From: Gammaproteobacteria bacterium
GTDB lineage: Bacteria; Pseudomonadota; Gammaproteobacteria; Thiohalomonadales; Thiohalomonadaceae
DNA length: 64,000 nt
Assembly (NCBI GenBank): GCA_026196575.1
Contig: JAPHSX010000032.1
Coordinates: 55,615 to 119,614, forward strand
Reading direction: 5' to 3'
Within the stretch, counting starts at the first letter, position 1. Every line of letters starts with the position of its first letter. The notes beneath the pieces were generated by a model that saw only the letters and a list, made by a program, of their open reading frames with translations, made no database searches and was not told the origin of the DNA. Below are positions 1 through 7,281 of this stretch, piece by piece. The translations under genes and the position numbers were made by a program.

Positions 1-40
1 GGGAGCGACACACTATGTTGCATGTAACTACTCGCCCCGA

Positions 41-73
41 GGGGGAGAGGGGATAAATGGGGGGAGTAGTTAC
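41..73 (+). repeat. 33-bp repeat, copy 1 (inverse of 1735-1767)
   Basis: These 33 bases are the exact reverse complement of 1735-1767. The right end GAGTAGTTAC also pairs with GTAACTACTC at 24-33, so this copy is itself part of a palindrome. The two copies face each other across about 1.66 kb holding three small genes. They are either two members of a dispersed repeat family or the ends of a small element; nothing transposase-like lies between them. Confidence 0.8.
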
Positions 74-125
74 CGTTGCATCAGCCTATCGAGCCGGAGG
101 AGGCTCCTCCGGGTGGCGCTGTTTC

Positions 126-194
126 GTGGGAGCGGCTCTGCCGCGATGGGGAGCCAATGATGCCACCGCCCTATCGCGCCATAGGCGCTCCTAC
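126..194. repeat. REP-like pair in opposite orientation (BIME-like)
   Basis: The forward unit at 126-146 begins GTGGGAGCGGC and ends GCCGCGA. The reverse unit at 174-194 reads GTAGGAGCGCC...GGCGCGA on the minus strand. Both share the plan G(T)RGGAGCG-loop-CGCGA seen in Pseudomonas-type REP elements. Related units recur at 61094-61129 and 63944-64000. Confidence 0.75.
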
Positions 195-381
195 AGTATT
201 TATCGCTCCCACGCTCCCGCGTGGGAATGATAAGGGGGAGTGGAATCATTGGAACGATACCCATCATCGGAATAGCCAGTTGGGCTGTTTTGTGGCGACG
301 GGGTTTTGGGCCGCGTCCCGGTTCTGTTGTAGACTCATCAGCGCCACCCCGGCCCGTTTCCGCAATGAGGATATCAGTAAG

Positions 382-696
382 ATGAGTGACGAAATCGATA
401 ACAGTGAACAGCCACCTTCGAAGGAGGAGGCGATCCTGCGTGCGGTAAAGCGTGTGCTGACCGAGGTGATCAAGGACACCGCCACCCAGCCGGGACTGCG
501 CCACCCGCTCAATGACAACACCATCGGCGGCCTGCGCGATTGCCTCATCCTCATCAGTCAGCGCGAGCAGGAGCTGGCCGCGGCGGCGGGACGGCCAATG
601 AACGCCCGTCCCCGTTTTTCCGACGAGCCCAAGGCGCAGGGTGACGTGGTGGTGCCGCTGCACGCCATCGGCAAGGCGGGTGACAAGAAGAAGTAG
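382..696 (+). CDS. Conserved hypothetical protein, 104 aa
   Basis: A small soluble, charged protein that I do not recognise. The start chosen is the ATG at 382 (MSDEIDNSEQ...), because the frame upstream is repeat sequence. The N-terminal half (about residues 15-65) has an amphipathic helical look with the segment RHPLNDNTIGGLRDCL; the C-terminus is basic and ends GDKKK. There is no signal peptide, membrane segment or metal motif. It converges on the DUF4124-like gene at 700, only 3 bp away. The function is unknown; confidence concerns coding status only. Confidence 0.6.
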   Translation: MSDEIDNSEQPPSKEEAILRAVKRVLTEVIKDTATQPGLRHPLNDNTIGGLRDCLILISQREQELAAAAGRPMNARPRFSDEPKAQGDVVVPLHAIGKAGDKKK

Positions 697-699
697 CCG

Positions 700-1188
700 T
701 TAGCGCGTCAGTGCCTCGTGCCGGCGCAGACGCTCATCGCTCAGCCCCTGCACCTTGCGCGCATCCTCCAGCAGTTGTAGTGCCTCTCCCGGTGAGGCCG
801 TCAGCGGCGAGGGGAGTGTGGGCGTCGTCGCCTCGCTGCTGTCCGGGGGCGCCGTGTTGCTCGTAACCGCCACCGGTGCCTGAATCAGGTTGGCATCCGG
901 ATTTACCTCCACCACCTCATAGGCCACCCCCTTCGCCGGGGTTTCATTGCTGAACTGTACCGTGCCCTCCTCATCCTGCCAGCGATAGATCGTTACCGGC
1001 TGATGTGGCTGGCGTTCGTCCGTCTCTGGCATGATGCGCGGGAGTTCAGGTAGTGACAGATTCGGCATCTTTGGTGCCTTGAGATCCGACCAGGAGAGCA
1101 GCGGCTTGCCATCTTTCCACGGATAGAGAAAGGGAAACAGGACGGCAAGGAGTAGCAGCAGCAAGAGCAGGCGAAGGGTTTTGGGCAT
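700..1188 (-). CDS. DUF4124-like membrane-anchored/secreted protein
   Basis: A 162-aa protein. It begins MPKTLRLLLLLLLLAVLFPFLY, a strongly hydrophobic segment that is an uncleaved anchor or a signal peptide. Around residues 68-80 it has YRWQDEEGTVQFSNETP, the sequence type typical of DUF4124 domains (YKWxDxxGxxxYSDxPP). A low-complexity Pro/Thr/Ala stretch and a short helical tail follow. The start at 1188 is preferred over the upstream ATG at 1260 because AAGGAA lies just ahead of it and the longer version translates a palindromic repeat. The role is unknown; a periplasmic location is inferred. Confidence 0.7.
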   Translation of the reverse strand: MPKTLRLLLLLLLLAVLFPFLYPWKDGKPLLSWSDLKAPKMPNLSLPELPRIMPETDERQPHQPVTIYRWQDEEGTVQFSNETPAKGVAYEVVEVNPDANLIQAPVAVTSNTAPPDSSEATTPTLPSPLTASPGEALQLLEDARKVQGLSDERLRRHEALTR

Positions 1189-1236
1189 GGTACGGTTCCT
1201 TGTGTCTTTTGTAACGATTCCCCTGGCTGGCATAGC

Positions 1237-1321
1237 GTAGGGTGGATAAGCGCTGCGCATCCACCCATCAGCGCTGGCACCGGTCTCGGTTTGGCGGATG
1301 CGCTTCGTTTATCCGCCCTGC
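1237..1321. repeat. Imperfect inverted-repeat element (29-bp arms)
   Basis: The left arm (1237-1265, GTAGGGTGGATAAGCG...) and right arm (1293-1321, reading GCAGGGCGGATAAACG... on the minus strand) match at about 23 of 29 positions around a 27-nt loop. It lies between the divergent DUF4124-like and DUF2835 genes. It resembles the small palindromic repeats common in gammaproteobacterial intergenic DNA. The palindrome at 11423-11532 has a similar plan but a different sequence. Confidence 0.65.
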
Positions 1322-1434
1322 GAAACGGCGCCGTGTTCACAACAACCCTTCCGATGGGGGCGAGTTGCTGTCTTTTACGGTGGCAGCGGTTATTATTCAG
1401 TACTTGGCACCGTAGCAGATTTTGCTGGAATATT

Positions 1435-1677
1435 GTGAATCAGATCCGTTTTTATCTGAATCTCTCCACGGAGAAATACCTGAGTTACTACCAAGGGGTG
1501 GCGCGCGCCGTTTCGGTGTTGAGCGTGGATGGGCGGCGCCTGGAGTTTCCCGCCGAGCACTTGCGGCGCTTCGTCACCCATGACGGGGTGCGCGGTGAGT
1601 TTTTGCTGAAGTTTGACCGCAACAATAAATATATTGGCCTGGAGCGGATCGGCGATCTGCCGCAAGGCGGACGGTAA
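1435..1677 (+). CDS. DUF2835 family protein
   Basis: An 80-aa protein starting at GTG 1435 (MNQIRFYLNLSTEKYLSYYQG). It matches my memory of the DUF2835 family: about 70-80 aa, with F.L.IS.E.YL.YY.G..  and VxVxxxDGRRLxFPAxxLRxFVTxxGIxGxF. The upstream frame (from 1291) translates the palindromic repeat, so the GTG with GGAA about 8 nt ahead is favoured. It has no membrane or signal sequence. The family is conserved in gammaproteobacteria and its function is not established. Confidence 0.8.
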   Translation: MNQIRFYLNLSTEKYLSYYQGVARAVSVLSVDGRRLEFPAEHLRRFVTHDGVRGEFLLKFDRNNKYIGLERIGDLPQGGR

Positions 1678-1734
1678 CAGTTTAACCGGCTGTTGAAATT
1701 TGCTCAGGCGAGTGCGAGAGAAGGTAAAAATGGG

Positions 1735-1767
1735 GTAACTACTCCCCCCATTTATCCCCTCTCCCCC
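1735..1767 (-). repeat. 33-bp repeat, copy 2
   Basis: Exact reverse complement of 41-73. It continues at 1768-1796 into a TGGGGAGAGGGTTAGGGTGAG-type stretch that can pair with the CTCTCCCC part of the repeat, so this copy also forms a hairpin. It sits between DUF2835 and the HIT gene. Confidence 0.8.
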
Positions 1768-1922
1768 AATGGGGAGAGGGTTAGGGTGAGGGGGGGATGC
1801 TCGGCAGTAACCCTGACTTCCAGGCCACCCCTAACCTGCAAGATATAAAGATAAGCATTGTCCACCTGCAAGTGGATGCAGGGTGTAGAGGCATGCCCCC
1901 CAACCTGTTTAGGATCATCACC

Positions 1923-2327
1923 ATGTTCACCCTGCACCCGCAACTGCAACAGGACGGCATCGTCATTGGGGACCTTCCCCTGTCACGGTTACTGCTGCTC
2001 AACGATGCCCGCTATCCGTGGTTTATTCTGGTGCCGAGGCGCCAGGCGATCACCGAGATCTATCAGCTTGATGACGAGGATCAACTGCAACTGCTGCGTG
2101 AATCCTCGCAGTTGGGGCGATTCCTGATGGAGTCCTTTAACGGCGACAAACTCAATATTGGCGCCATTGGCAATCTGGTGCCGCAGCTGCATCTGCATCA
2201 TGTCGTGCGCTATCGTGGCGATGAGGTGTGGCCGCGCCCGGTGTGGGGCATCGGCAACGCCGTGCCGTTGCTGGAGGAGGAGATAGCGATCCTGCGTGAA
2301 CGTTGCCAGGCGCTGGGGTTGAAGTGA
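1923..2327 (+). CDS. HIT domain (histidine triad) protein
   Basis: A 134-aa member of the HIT nucleotide hydrolase/transferase superfamily. The triad region reads NLVPQLHLHHVVRYRGD at about residues 77-93, with glutamine in the first triad position, as in other bacterial QLHLH-type HIT proteins. PWFILVPRR near residue 35 is the usual preceding strand. The start at 1923 (MFTLHPQL) is chosen over the in-frame 1797 because the N-terminal extension translates repeat DNA. The substrate is not evident. No operon partner is apparent: the next gene is convergent. Confidence 0.88.
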   Translation: MFTLHPQLQQDGIVIGDLPLSRLLLLNDARYPWFILVPRRQAITEIYQLDDEDQLQLLRESSQLGRFLMESFNGDKLNIGAIGNLVPQLHLHHVVRYRGDEVWPRPVWGIGNAVPLLEEEIAILRERCQALGLK

Positions 2328-2352
2328 GGCAATAGTCTGCCGGATACGACCG

Positions 2353-3210
2353 CTAATCATTACTCTTCTGATAATGCAGACTGGTGATCTGCTCGGAGAC
2401 CAGGCCAATCAGAAAGATCACCATTGACGTGGTGAGCATCAGGGCGCTCATGTTGGTAAAGCGTGACAGGGTGATAAAGGTATAGAGGTAGTAGCCGATG
2501 CCGGTGAGGAAAAAGGCGAGGCTTATCGGCAGAAACAGCTTGAGTGGTGAGTAGAGGGTACCGATCTTGAAGATAATCAACAAGAAGCGGATGCCGTCTT
2601 TCAACGGTTTGATGTGGCTCTTGCCCTCACGCTTTGCCGCCTGAATGGGGATATAGGCCACGGCGTAGCCGGCACGAAAAAAGGCCATGGTGCTGGTGGT
2701 AGGATAGGAGAAGCCGTTGGGCAACAGATAGAGAAATTCCTTGAATTTTTCGGCACGCACCGCCCGCAGCCCGGAGGTGAGGTCTTCGATCTTGTGCCCC
2801 ACCATCATGCTGGAGAAACGGTTGTAAAAGGTGTTGGCAAGCAGGCGTCCGGTACTGGCCTGCGAGCCGGTGTCGCGTGCCCCCACCACCATGTCGTAGC
2901 CCTCATCAAGTTTCTGTAGCAGGCGCGCGAGATCCTCCACCGCGTGCTGTCCATCGGCATCCATGAAGATCAACACCTCACCCGTGGCCGCCCGCGCCCC
3001 CGATTTGATGGCGGCACCGTTGCCCATGCTGTAGGGGTGGCGGATCTCCGTGACCTTGTTCTCGGCACAGACCGCCGAGGTGTCGTCAGTGGAACCGTCG
3101 TTGACCACGATGATCTCGGCGTCCTGGTACTGCTGCCGCAGTGCCGGCAAAAGAGTGACCAGGCTGGCGGCTTCATTTTTGGCCGGGAGGATAAGGGTGA
3201 GGTTGGTCAT
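2353..3210 (-). CDS. Family 2 glycosyltransferase (polyprenyl-phosphate sugar synthase-like)
   Basis: A 285-aa GT-A enzyme. The N-terminal fold shows LILPAKNEA (5-13), VVNDGSTDDT (about 35-44) and the DADGQH metal-binding DxD-type motif (about 84-89). Two C-terminal hydrophobic segments (about 225-246 and 256-275) anchor it to the membrane. This architecture fits DPM1/ArnC-like enzymes that load a sugar onto polyprenyl phosphate on the cytoplasmic side. It lies 23 bp downstream of the GT-C gene on the same strand, so it could supply that enzyme's lipid-linked donor. The sugar specificity cannot be read from sequence. Confidence 0.85.
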   Translation of the reverse strand: MTNLTLILPAKNEAASLVTLLPALRQQYQDAEIIVVNDGSTDDTSAVCAENKVTEIRHPYSMGNGAAIKSGARAATGEVLIFMDADGQHAVEDLARLLQKLDEGYDMVVGARDTGSQASTGRLLANTFYNRFSSMMVGHKIEDLTSGLRAVRAEKFKEFLYLLPNGFSYPTTSTMAFFRAGYAVAYIPIQAAKREGKSHIKPLKDGIRFLLIIFKIGTLYSPLKLFLPISLAFFLTGIGYYLYTFITLSRFTNMSALMLTTSMVIFLIGLVSEQITSLHYQKSND

Positions 3211-3233
3211 GGCGTGTCCGTGGTTTGGTCGGC

Positions 3234-5147
3234 CTACTGGCTGTTAACCAGCCGTGTTGCCTGTTCTATGTGGGAGTTCACCTCTTTTTTATAGAGGAGA
3301 CACAGGGTTTTATGTTCGCTGCAGAAGCGATCCAGCTTTGCCACAGCGACAATATAGCTCTCCTTGCTACCGCGGTTAAATTGCATGTCGGCGTTGAATA
3401 GCAGAAGATCGGGGCTGTTCCGAATTTGTGCCGCCGCTTGAATATGGATCGTGGTCTGGTCGTAATCTTTGAGGTAGTCGTAAAAATTAGCCAAAAAAAT
3501 GTGGAAATTGCGTTGTAACCGGGCGTCCTGGAAATTCGGATTGCGCAAAAGGTTGTGCAACATCGCCTCCAGCAGCTCGTTTTCCAGTGCCTTGCAGCGA
3601 TCCCTCGTCTTCAGGTCAACAATCTCTTCCATCGCGGTGGTCACTGAATTGGCATAGTTGCCGCTGGCTAGTCTGCTTAGTAGCGCCTCCCTGGAGGGGG
3701 TATCGATGTCGGGGCTCACACACTGCAACTCCTGCCAGTTCAGCAACATATTGATGTCATGGGGAAGCACTTCGCTCCCCTTCTTGTAGGTCTCCTTCGC
3801 CTTTTCAAGTTGACCACTGTGGATGAGGGTGTCGGCCAGATGCCCAATGGCGCGGTGTGAGCGGGGACTGTTTTGTGCCCATATTGCGGCCTGCAGGGTG
3901 GGGTTTGCCCAGAGGCGCGCCTCGCTAAGCGTGATGAGCACAACAACGGCCCCCCATAACCCGACGCCACTCAACAGCGTCAGTCGGCCAAGGGGTTTGC
4001 GCTGCCGCGTGAGCCTTTCGAATAACAGGCGGGAGCCTTCGATAATGGCGATTATCGCCCCCCATAGGCTCAGGTAGTTGCGGTGTTCAAAATAGAGTTC
4101 AAGGTTGACCACCGTTGACTCAAGGGCGTGGCCGGCAAAGAACCACAGTATACCCATGCCAAGGAGTGCAAACCGGGCACGAAGCCGCCACCCCACAATC
4201 AGCAGTGATAACAGAAGCGCCGTTTTGAGCAGGGTGCCGATGGATAGCAGTTCGACGCTGTAGTCAGAGCGTAGCAGGCCAAAGTTATTGGGGCGAGGCA
4301 AGAGAATGTTGTTCAGGTAATCGACCAGTACATGGCTTTGAATAAAGAGCCGCTCCAATGAGCTGAAGGTGCGGTTTGGATAGGGAACAAAGGCGTACTC
4401 GATGACAATTGGCAGCAGATAGAGGGCGAGGGAAAGCAGTGGCAGCAGCAGAAAGAGTGCCGCCCAGTATTTCCAGTATCTGGGGCGTGCAATATCCCTC
4501 AGCACTGTCACCTCCAGTACCAGGATATAGAGGCAGAGCAGGATGGCGTTCTCCTTGCTCAGGATGCCGAGCACTAGCCCTACCCCCAGCCCTGTGGTCA
4601 TGTAGAGGTAGCTGCCACGTGGGCTGGTGGTGGATAAGTGGATGCGGCCCCGCAGATAGAGCAGCAGCCCGGTCAGGGTAAAGAGGGCCGCCAGTTCGGT
4701 CATGCGCTGCACGACATAGAGCACGGTGGAGACCTGCAGCGGGTGGAGCAGCCAGAGGGCGGTAACTGCCAGGCTGAGCCACTGCACCTGCCGTGGTGCC
4801 TCGAGGCTGAGGGTTAGAAGCTGGCGGCTCAGCAGATAGATCAACAGGCCGTTGGCCAGATGGAGCAGCAGATTGACCAGCTTGAACGGGAGGGGGTTAT
4901 CGGGCCAACTTTCCCATTGCAGGGCAAAACTGAACAGGCTGATGGGGCGCCCGATGGCGCTGGAGACACCGTTCAGGGTGAAGGCGATAATATCACTGCG
5001 AGTATTTGTCGCCGATATATCGGAAAGGGTGGCCAAGTTACCGTGGTCATCCATCAGAAAGGCACCGTAGAGGCCGGGATAGTAGAGAAGGATGGCGCTG
5101 CCAAGAATGAAAAGAAGATAGAGGGCAGTGGGGATACGGTCAGGCAT
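3234..5147 (-). CDS. TMTC/TfpW-like GT-C glycosyltransferase, candidate pilin O-glycosylase
   Basis: A 637-aa polytopic membrane protein with about 10-11 hydrophobic segments up to residue 410 and a soluble helical, probably TPR-like C-terminal region (about 420-637). Motifs typical of the TMTC-like GT-C family are visible: MDDHGNL with the acidic pair D33/D34 in the first periplasmic loop, HPLQVSTVLYVVQRMTEL (about 135-152), LSKENA (about 196-201) and EHRNYLSLWG (354-363). It follows pilA after a terminator and precedes the GT2 gene, so glycosylation of the pilin is an attractive inference. It is not an O-antigen ligase (no Wzy_C pattern). Confidence 0.75.
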   Translation of the reverse strand: MPDRIPTALYLLFILGSAILLYYPGLYGAFLMDDHGNLATLSDISATNTRSDIIAFTLNGVSSAIGRPISLFSFALQWESWPDNPLPFKLVNLLLHLANGLLIYLLSRQLLTLSLEAPRQVQWLSLAVTALWLLHPLQVSTVLYVVQRMTELAALFTLTGLLLYLRGRIHLSTTSPRGSYLYMTTGLGVGLVLGILSKENAILLCLYILVLEVTVLRDIARPRYWKYWAALFLLLPLLSLALYLLPIVIEYAFVPYPNRTFSSLERLFIQSHVLVDYLNNILLPRPNNFGLLRSDYSVELLSIGTLLKTALLLSLLIVGWRLRARFALLGMGILWFFAGHALESTVVNLELYFEHRNYLSLWGAIIAIIEGSRLLFERLTRQRKPLGRLTLLSGVGLWGAVVVLITLSEARLWANPTLQAAIWAQNSPRSHRAIGHLADTLIHSGQLEKAKETYKKGSEVLPHDINMLLNWQELQCVSPDIDTPSREALLSRLASGNYANSVTTAMEEIVDLKTRDRCKALENELLEAMLHNLLRNPNFQDARLQRNFHIFLANFYDYLKDYDQTTIHIQAAAQIRNSPDLLLFNADMQFNRGSKESYIVAVAKLDRFCSEHKTLCLLYKKEVNSHIEQATRLVNSQ

Positions 5148-5182
5148 GGTGCAACGATTCTAATGCATGGTGGAGGCAATAA

Positions 5183-5207
5183 AAAGCCCCGCTAAAGCGG
5201 GGCTTCC
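5183..5207 (-). terminator. Rho-independent terminator of pilA
   Basis: Read on the minus strand, AAGCCCCGC-TTTA-GCGGGGCTT is followed by a T run (TTTTTAT). The stem has nine pairs. It sits 23 bp past the pilA stop and 36 bp before the GT-C start, so most pilA transcripts should end here with some read-through possible. Confidence 0.9.
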
Positions 5208-5229
5208 GTTGGCTGTGGCTGGTGCAGGC

Positions 5230-5688
5230 CTACTTGCAGGCGTTCGGAATATACTTCTTGTCCATGTCGGTTGTACCCGCTGCGCCACCGATTTCACCGC
5301 AATCCCACTCCGCACCGTCCAGGGAGGAGATGGCGAAGATTTTGCCAGCGATAGCGGCGGCCACGCCAGTTGCTTTCATCGTCGCGCTAACGACAATGCT
5401 GGTTGTGTCAACTACGCCACCGGCACCTGCGGCAATGGTGACCACTGAAACATACTTCCCTTTTTTGATGTCGCTGACCGTGGTCAGAAAACTCGGCCAT
5501 ATGCCCTTGTCCGCGCCGTACTCAGCCAACGGGGTCTTGGTGCCGGAGGTCAGGCTCATGGCCTCGGAGACCTGGGCGCGGGCGATGTAGTCCTGGTAAG
5601 CGGGGATGGCGACGGCGGCGAGGATGCCGATGATGGCCACGACGATCATCAATTCTATGAGGGTAAAGCCCTTTTGCATTTTATTCAT
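5230..5688 (-). CDS. pilA: Type IVa major pilin
   Basis: A 152-aa prepilin. It has a short basic leader MNKMQKG, prepilin peptidase cleavage before [20 protein letters not shown], and the conserved Glu at mature position 5. The alpha1 spine is followed by [17 protein letters not shown], typical of class IVa pilins. A C-terminal Cys pair (WDCGEIGG ... NACK) forms the D-region disulfide loop. It is exported and assembled at the inner membrane into type IV pili for adhesion and twitching. It is monocistronic by its terminator and is preceded by a sigma-54 site; PilR/PilS lie directly upstream, the classical regulatory arrangement. Confidence 0.96.
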   Translation of the reverse strand: MNKMQKGFTLIELMIVVAIIGILAAVAIPAYQDYIARAQVSEAMSLTSGTKTPLAEYGADKGIWPSFLTTVSDIKKGKYVSVVTIAAGAGGVVDTTSIVVSATMKATGVAAAIAGKIFAISSLDGAEWDCGEIGGAAGTTDMDKKYIPNACK

Positions 5689-5748
5689 GGTAGTTACTCC
5701 GTATTGGGTGGTGAATCTGTTCTGCCCCTGGTGGGCTGGCTTTAATAA

Positions 5749-5764
5749 AGCAGTTTACATGCCA
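5749..5764 (-). promoter_or_regulatory. Sigma-54 promoter of pilA
   Basis: The minus strand reads TGGCATGTAAACTGCT (5764 to 5749), close to the consensus TGGCACGN4TTGCW. The -24 GG and -12 GC are spaced correctly. Transcription would start near 5738, giving a leader of about 50 nt before the pilA ATG. The adjacent pilR encodes a sigma-54 activator. Confidence 0.8.
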
Positions 5765-5912
5765 AATTGTAATGGGGGTTGCGGGGCGGTGGCAGCGGTT
5801 TTTATGTGACGTGGCGCCCGTTTTTGTGGCATTTGGCCTGGTTGTTGGCGTTATAGGGTGGCGCGGACTGACAAAAAACGTCATTCAGTGACGCATAGGG
5901 GCGGTTGCCTGG

Positions 5913-7277
5913 CTACTCCATGCCCAGTTTTTGCAGCCGGTAGCGCAGCGAGCGAAAGGAGATCCCGAGGCTCTTTGCGGCGGCGGTCTTGTTGTGCCGG
6001 TTCTGGTGCAGCGCCTGCTCTATCAGTTTTCTCTCTATTCTCTCCAGGTAATCCTCAAGATTTGCCGCGCCAAGTGCCGGTTCGTCCCGCTCCGCTGGCG
6101 AAGGGGAGGGACGGCCTGCGGGCAGTTGCAGGTCATTGGTGCTGATTTGTGCCCCCTCGCAGAGGGTCATGGCCCGTTCGAGGATGTTCTCCAGCTCGCG
6201 CACATTGCCGGGGAAGGGGTGGTGTTGCAGCGCGGCGAGGGCGCAGCTGTCGAGGGGGGGCGGGGTGATGCCCATCTGTGCGGCGAGGTGTTGGGTGATG
6301 TGGCCGACCAGCAGTGGGATATCCTCGGGGCGTTCGCGCAGGCTGGGCAGATGCAGCTCGATGACGTTGATGCGAAAGAAGAGATCTTCGCGAAAGTGGC
6401 CGCTCTGCACCTGGGCGGCGAGGTTTTTGTGGGTGGCGCTGAGGATGCGTACATCGACATGGCTCTCCTGCTGGGCGCCGACCGGGCGCACCGCCTTTTC
6501 CTGAATCGCGCGCAGCAGCTTGACCTGCATCTCCAGTGGCAGGTCGGCCACCTCGTCGAGGAAGAGGGTACCGCCGTGGGCCGCCTGGAAAAGGCCATCC
6601 TTGTCGCTCTGGGCGCCGGTAAAGCTCCCCTTTTTGTGGCCGAAGAGTTCGCTCTCCATCAGCTCGGCGGGGATGGCGCCGCAGTTGACTGCGATAAAGG
6701 GCATCTCGGCCCGTGGCCCCTGGGCGTGGATGAGGCGCGCCACCAGCTCCTTGCCGGTGCCCGACTCGCCGCTGATGTAGATCGGGGCCTGGCTGCGCGC
6801 CAGTTTGCGCACCATCTGGCGGATGGACTCGATGGCGGGAGAGGCCCCCAGCAGTTGCAACTCGCTGCCGCTGGGCGCGGGACGGGGGCCGTTGCCCGTG
6901 AGGCGCAGGGCGCTGTTCACCAGTTCGCGCAGCGCCTGCAGCTCCACCGGCTTGTTGAGAAAGTCGAAGGCCCCCGCCTTGAGGGCCTCAATGGCGATCT
7001 CCATCTTGCCGTGGGCGGTGATCATGGCGACCGGCAGTTCGGGGCGGTGTTGCTGGAGGTGGCGGATGAGTTCGATGCCGTTGCCGTCGGGCAGGCGCAT
7101 GTCGGTGAGGCAGAGGTCGAAGTCGCGCTGTTGCAGTAGCCCGTGCGCCTCGGCCAGCGTCTCCGCCTCGCTGCTGGCGAGCCCCATGCGCGAGAGGGTG
7201 AGGGCGAGCAGCTCGCGAATGTCGGGTTCGTCGTCGACGATCAGGGCGTGTGGCTGGTGGGGTGTGTTGTGGCTCAT
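5913..7277 (-). CDS. pilR: Sigma-54-dependent response regulator PilR
   Basis: A 454-aa NtrC-type activator. The receiver domain (10-125) has acidic D15/D16, phosphoacceptor D59 (LTDM) and K109. The AAA+ domain has Walker A GESGTGKE (170-177), the sigma-54 contact loop as GSFTGA (217-222; usual GAFTGA) and Walker B GTLFLDE. A Fis-type HTH occupies about 415-454. It is phosphorylated by PilS and activates the sigma-54 promoter of pilA, which lies immediately downstream. It starts 4 bp after the pilS stop, so the two are co-transcribed. Confidence 0.95.
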   Translation of the reverse strand: MSHNTPHQPHALIVDDEPDIRELLALTLSRMGLASSEAETLAEAHGLLQQRDFDLCLTDMRLPDGNGIELIRHLQQHRPELPVAMITAHGKMEIAIEALKAGAFDFLNKPVELQALRELVNSALRLTGNGPRPAPSGSELQLLGASPAIESIRQMVRKLARSQAPIYISGESGTGKELVARLIHAQGPRAEMPFIAVNCGAIPAELMESELFGHKKGSFTGAQSDKDGLFQAAHGGTLFLDEVADLPLEMQVKLLRAIQEKAVRPVGAQQESHVDVRILSATHKNLAAQVQSGHFREDLFFRINVIELHLPSLRERPEDIPLLVGHITQHLAAQMGITPPPLDSCALAALQHHPFPGNVRELENILERAMTLCEGAQISTNDLQLPAGRPSPSPAERDEPALGAANLEDYLERIERKLIEQALHQNRHNKTAAAKSLGISFRSLRYRLQKLGME

Positions 7278-7281
7278 CAGT

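Larger units (their letters stand above)
1..381. repeat. Repeat-rich stretch without a convincing gene
   Basis: No convincing coding frame precedes the ATG at 382. The stretch is a patchwork of palindromes: arms GTAACTACTC/GAGTAGTTAC at 24-33 and 64-73; a REP-like pair in opposite orientation at 126-146 and 174-194; and an 8-bp-arm hairpin at 207-226 (TCCCACGC/GCGTGGGA). A longer frame runs into the gene at 382 from position 76, but it translates these repeats and looks spurious. Confidence 0.7.
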
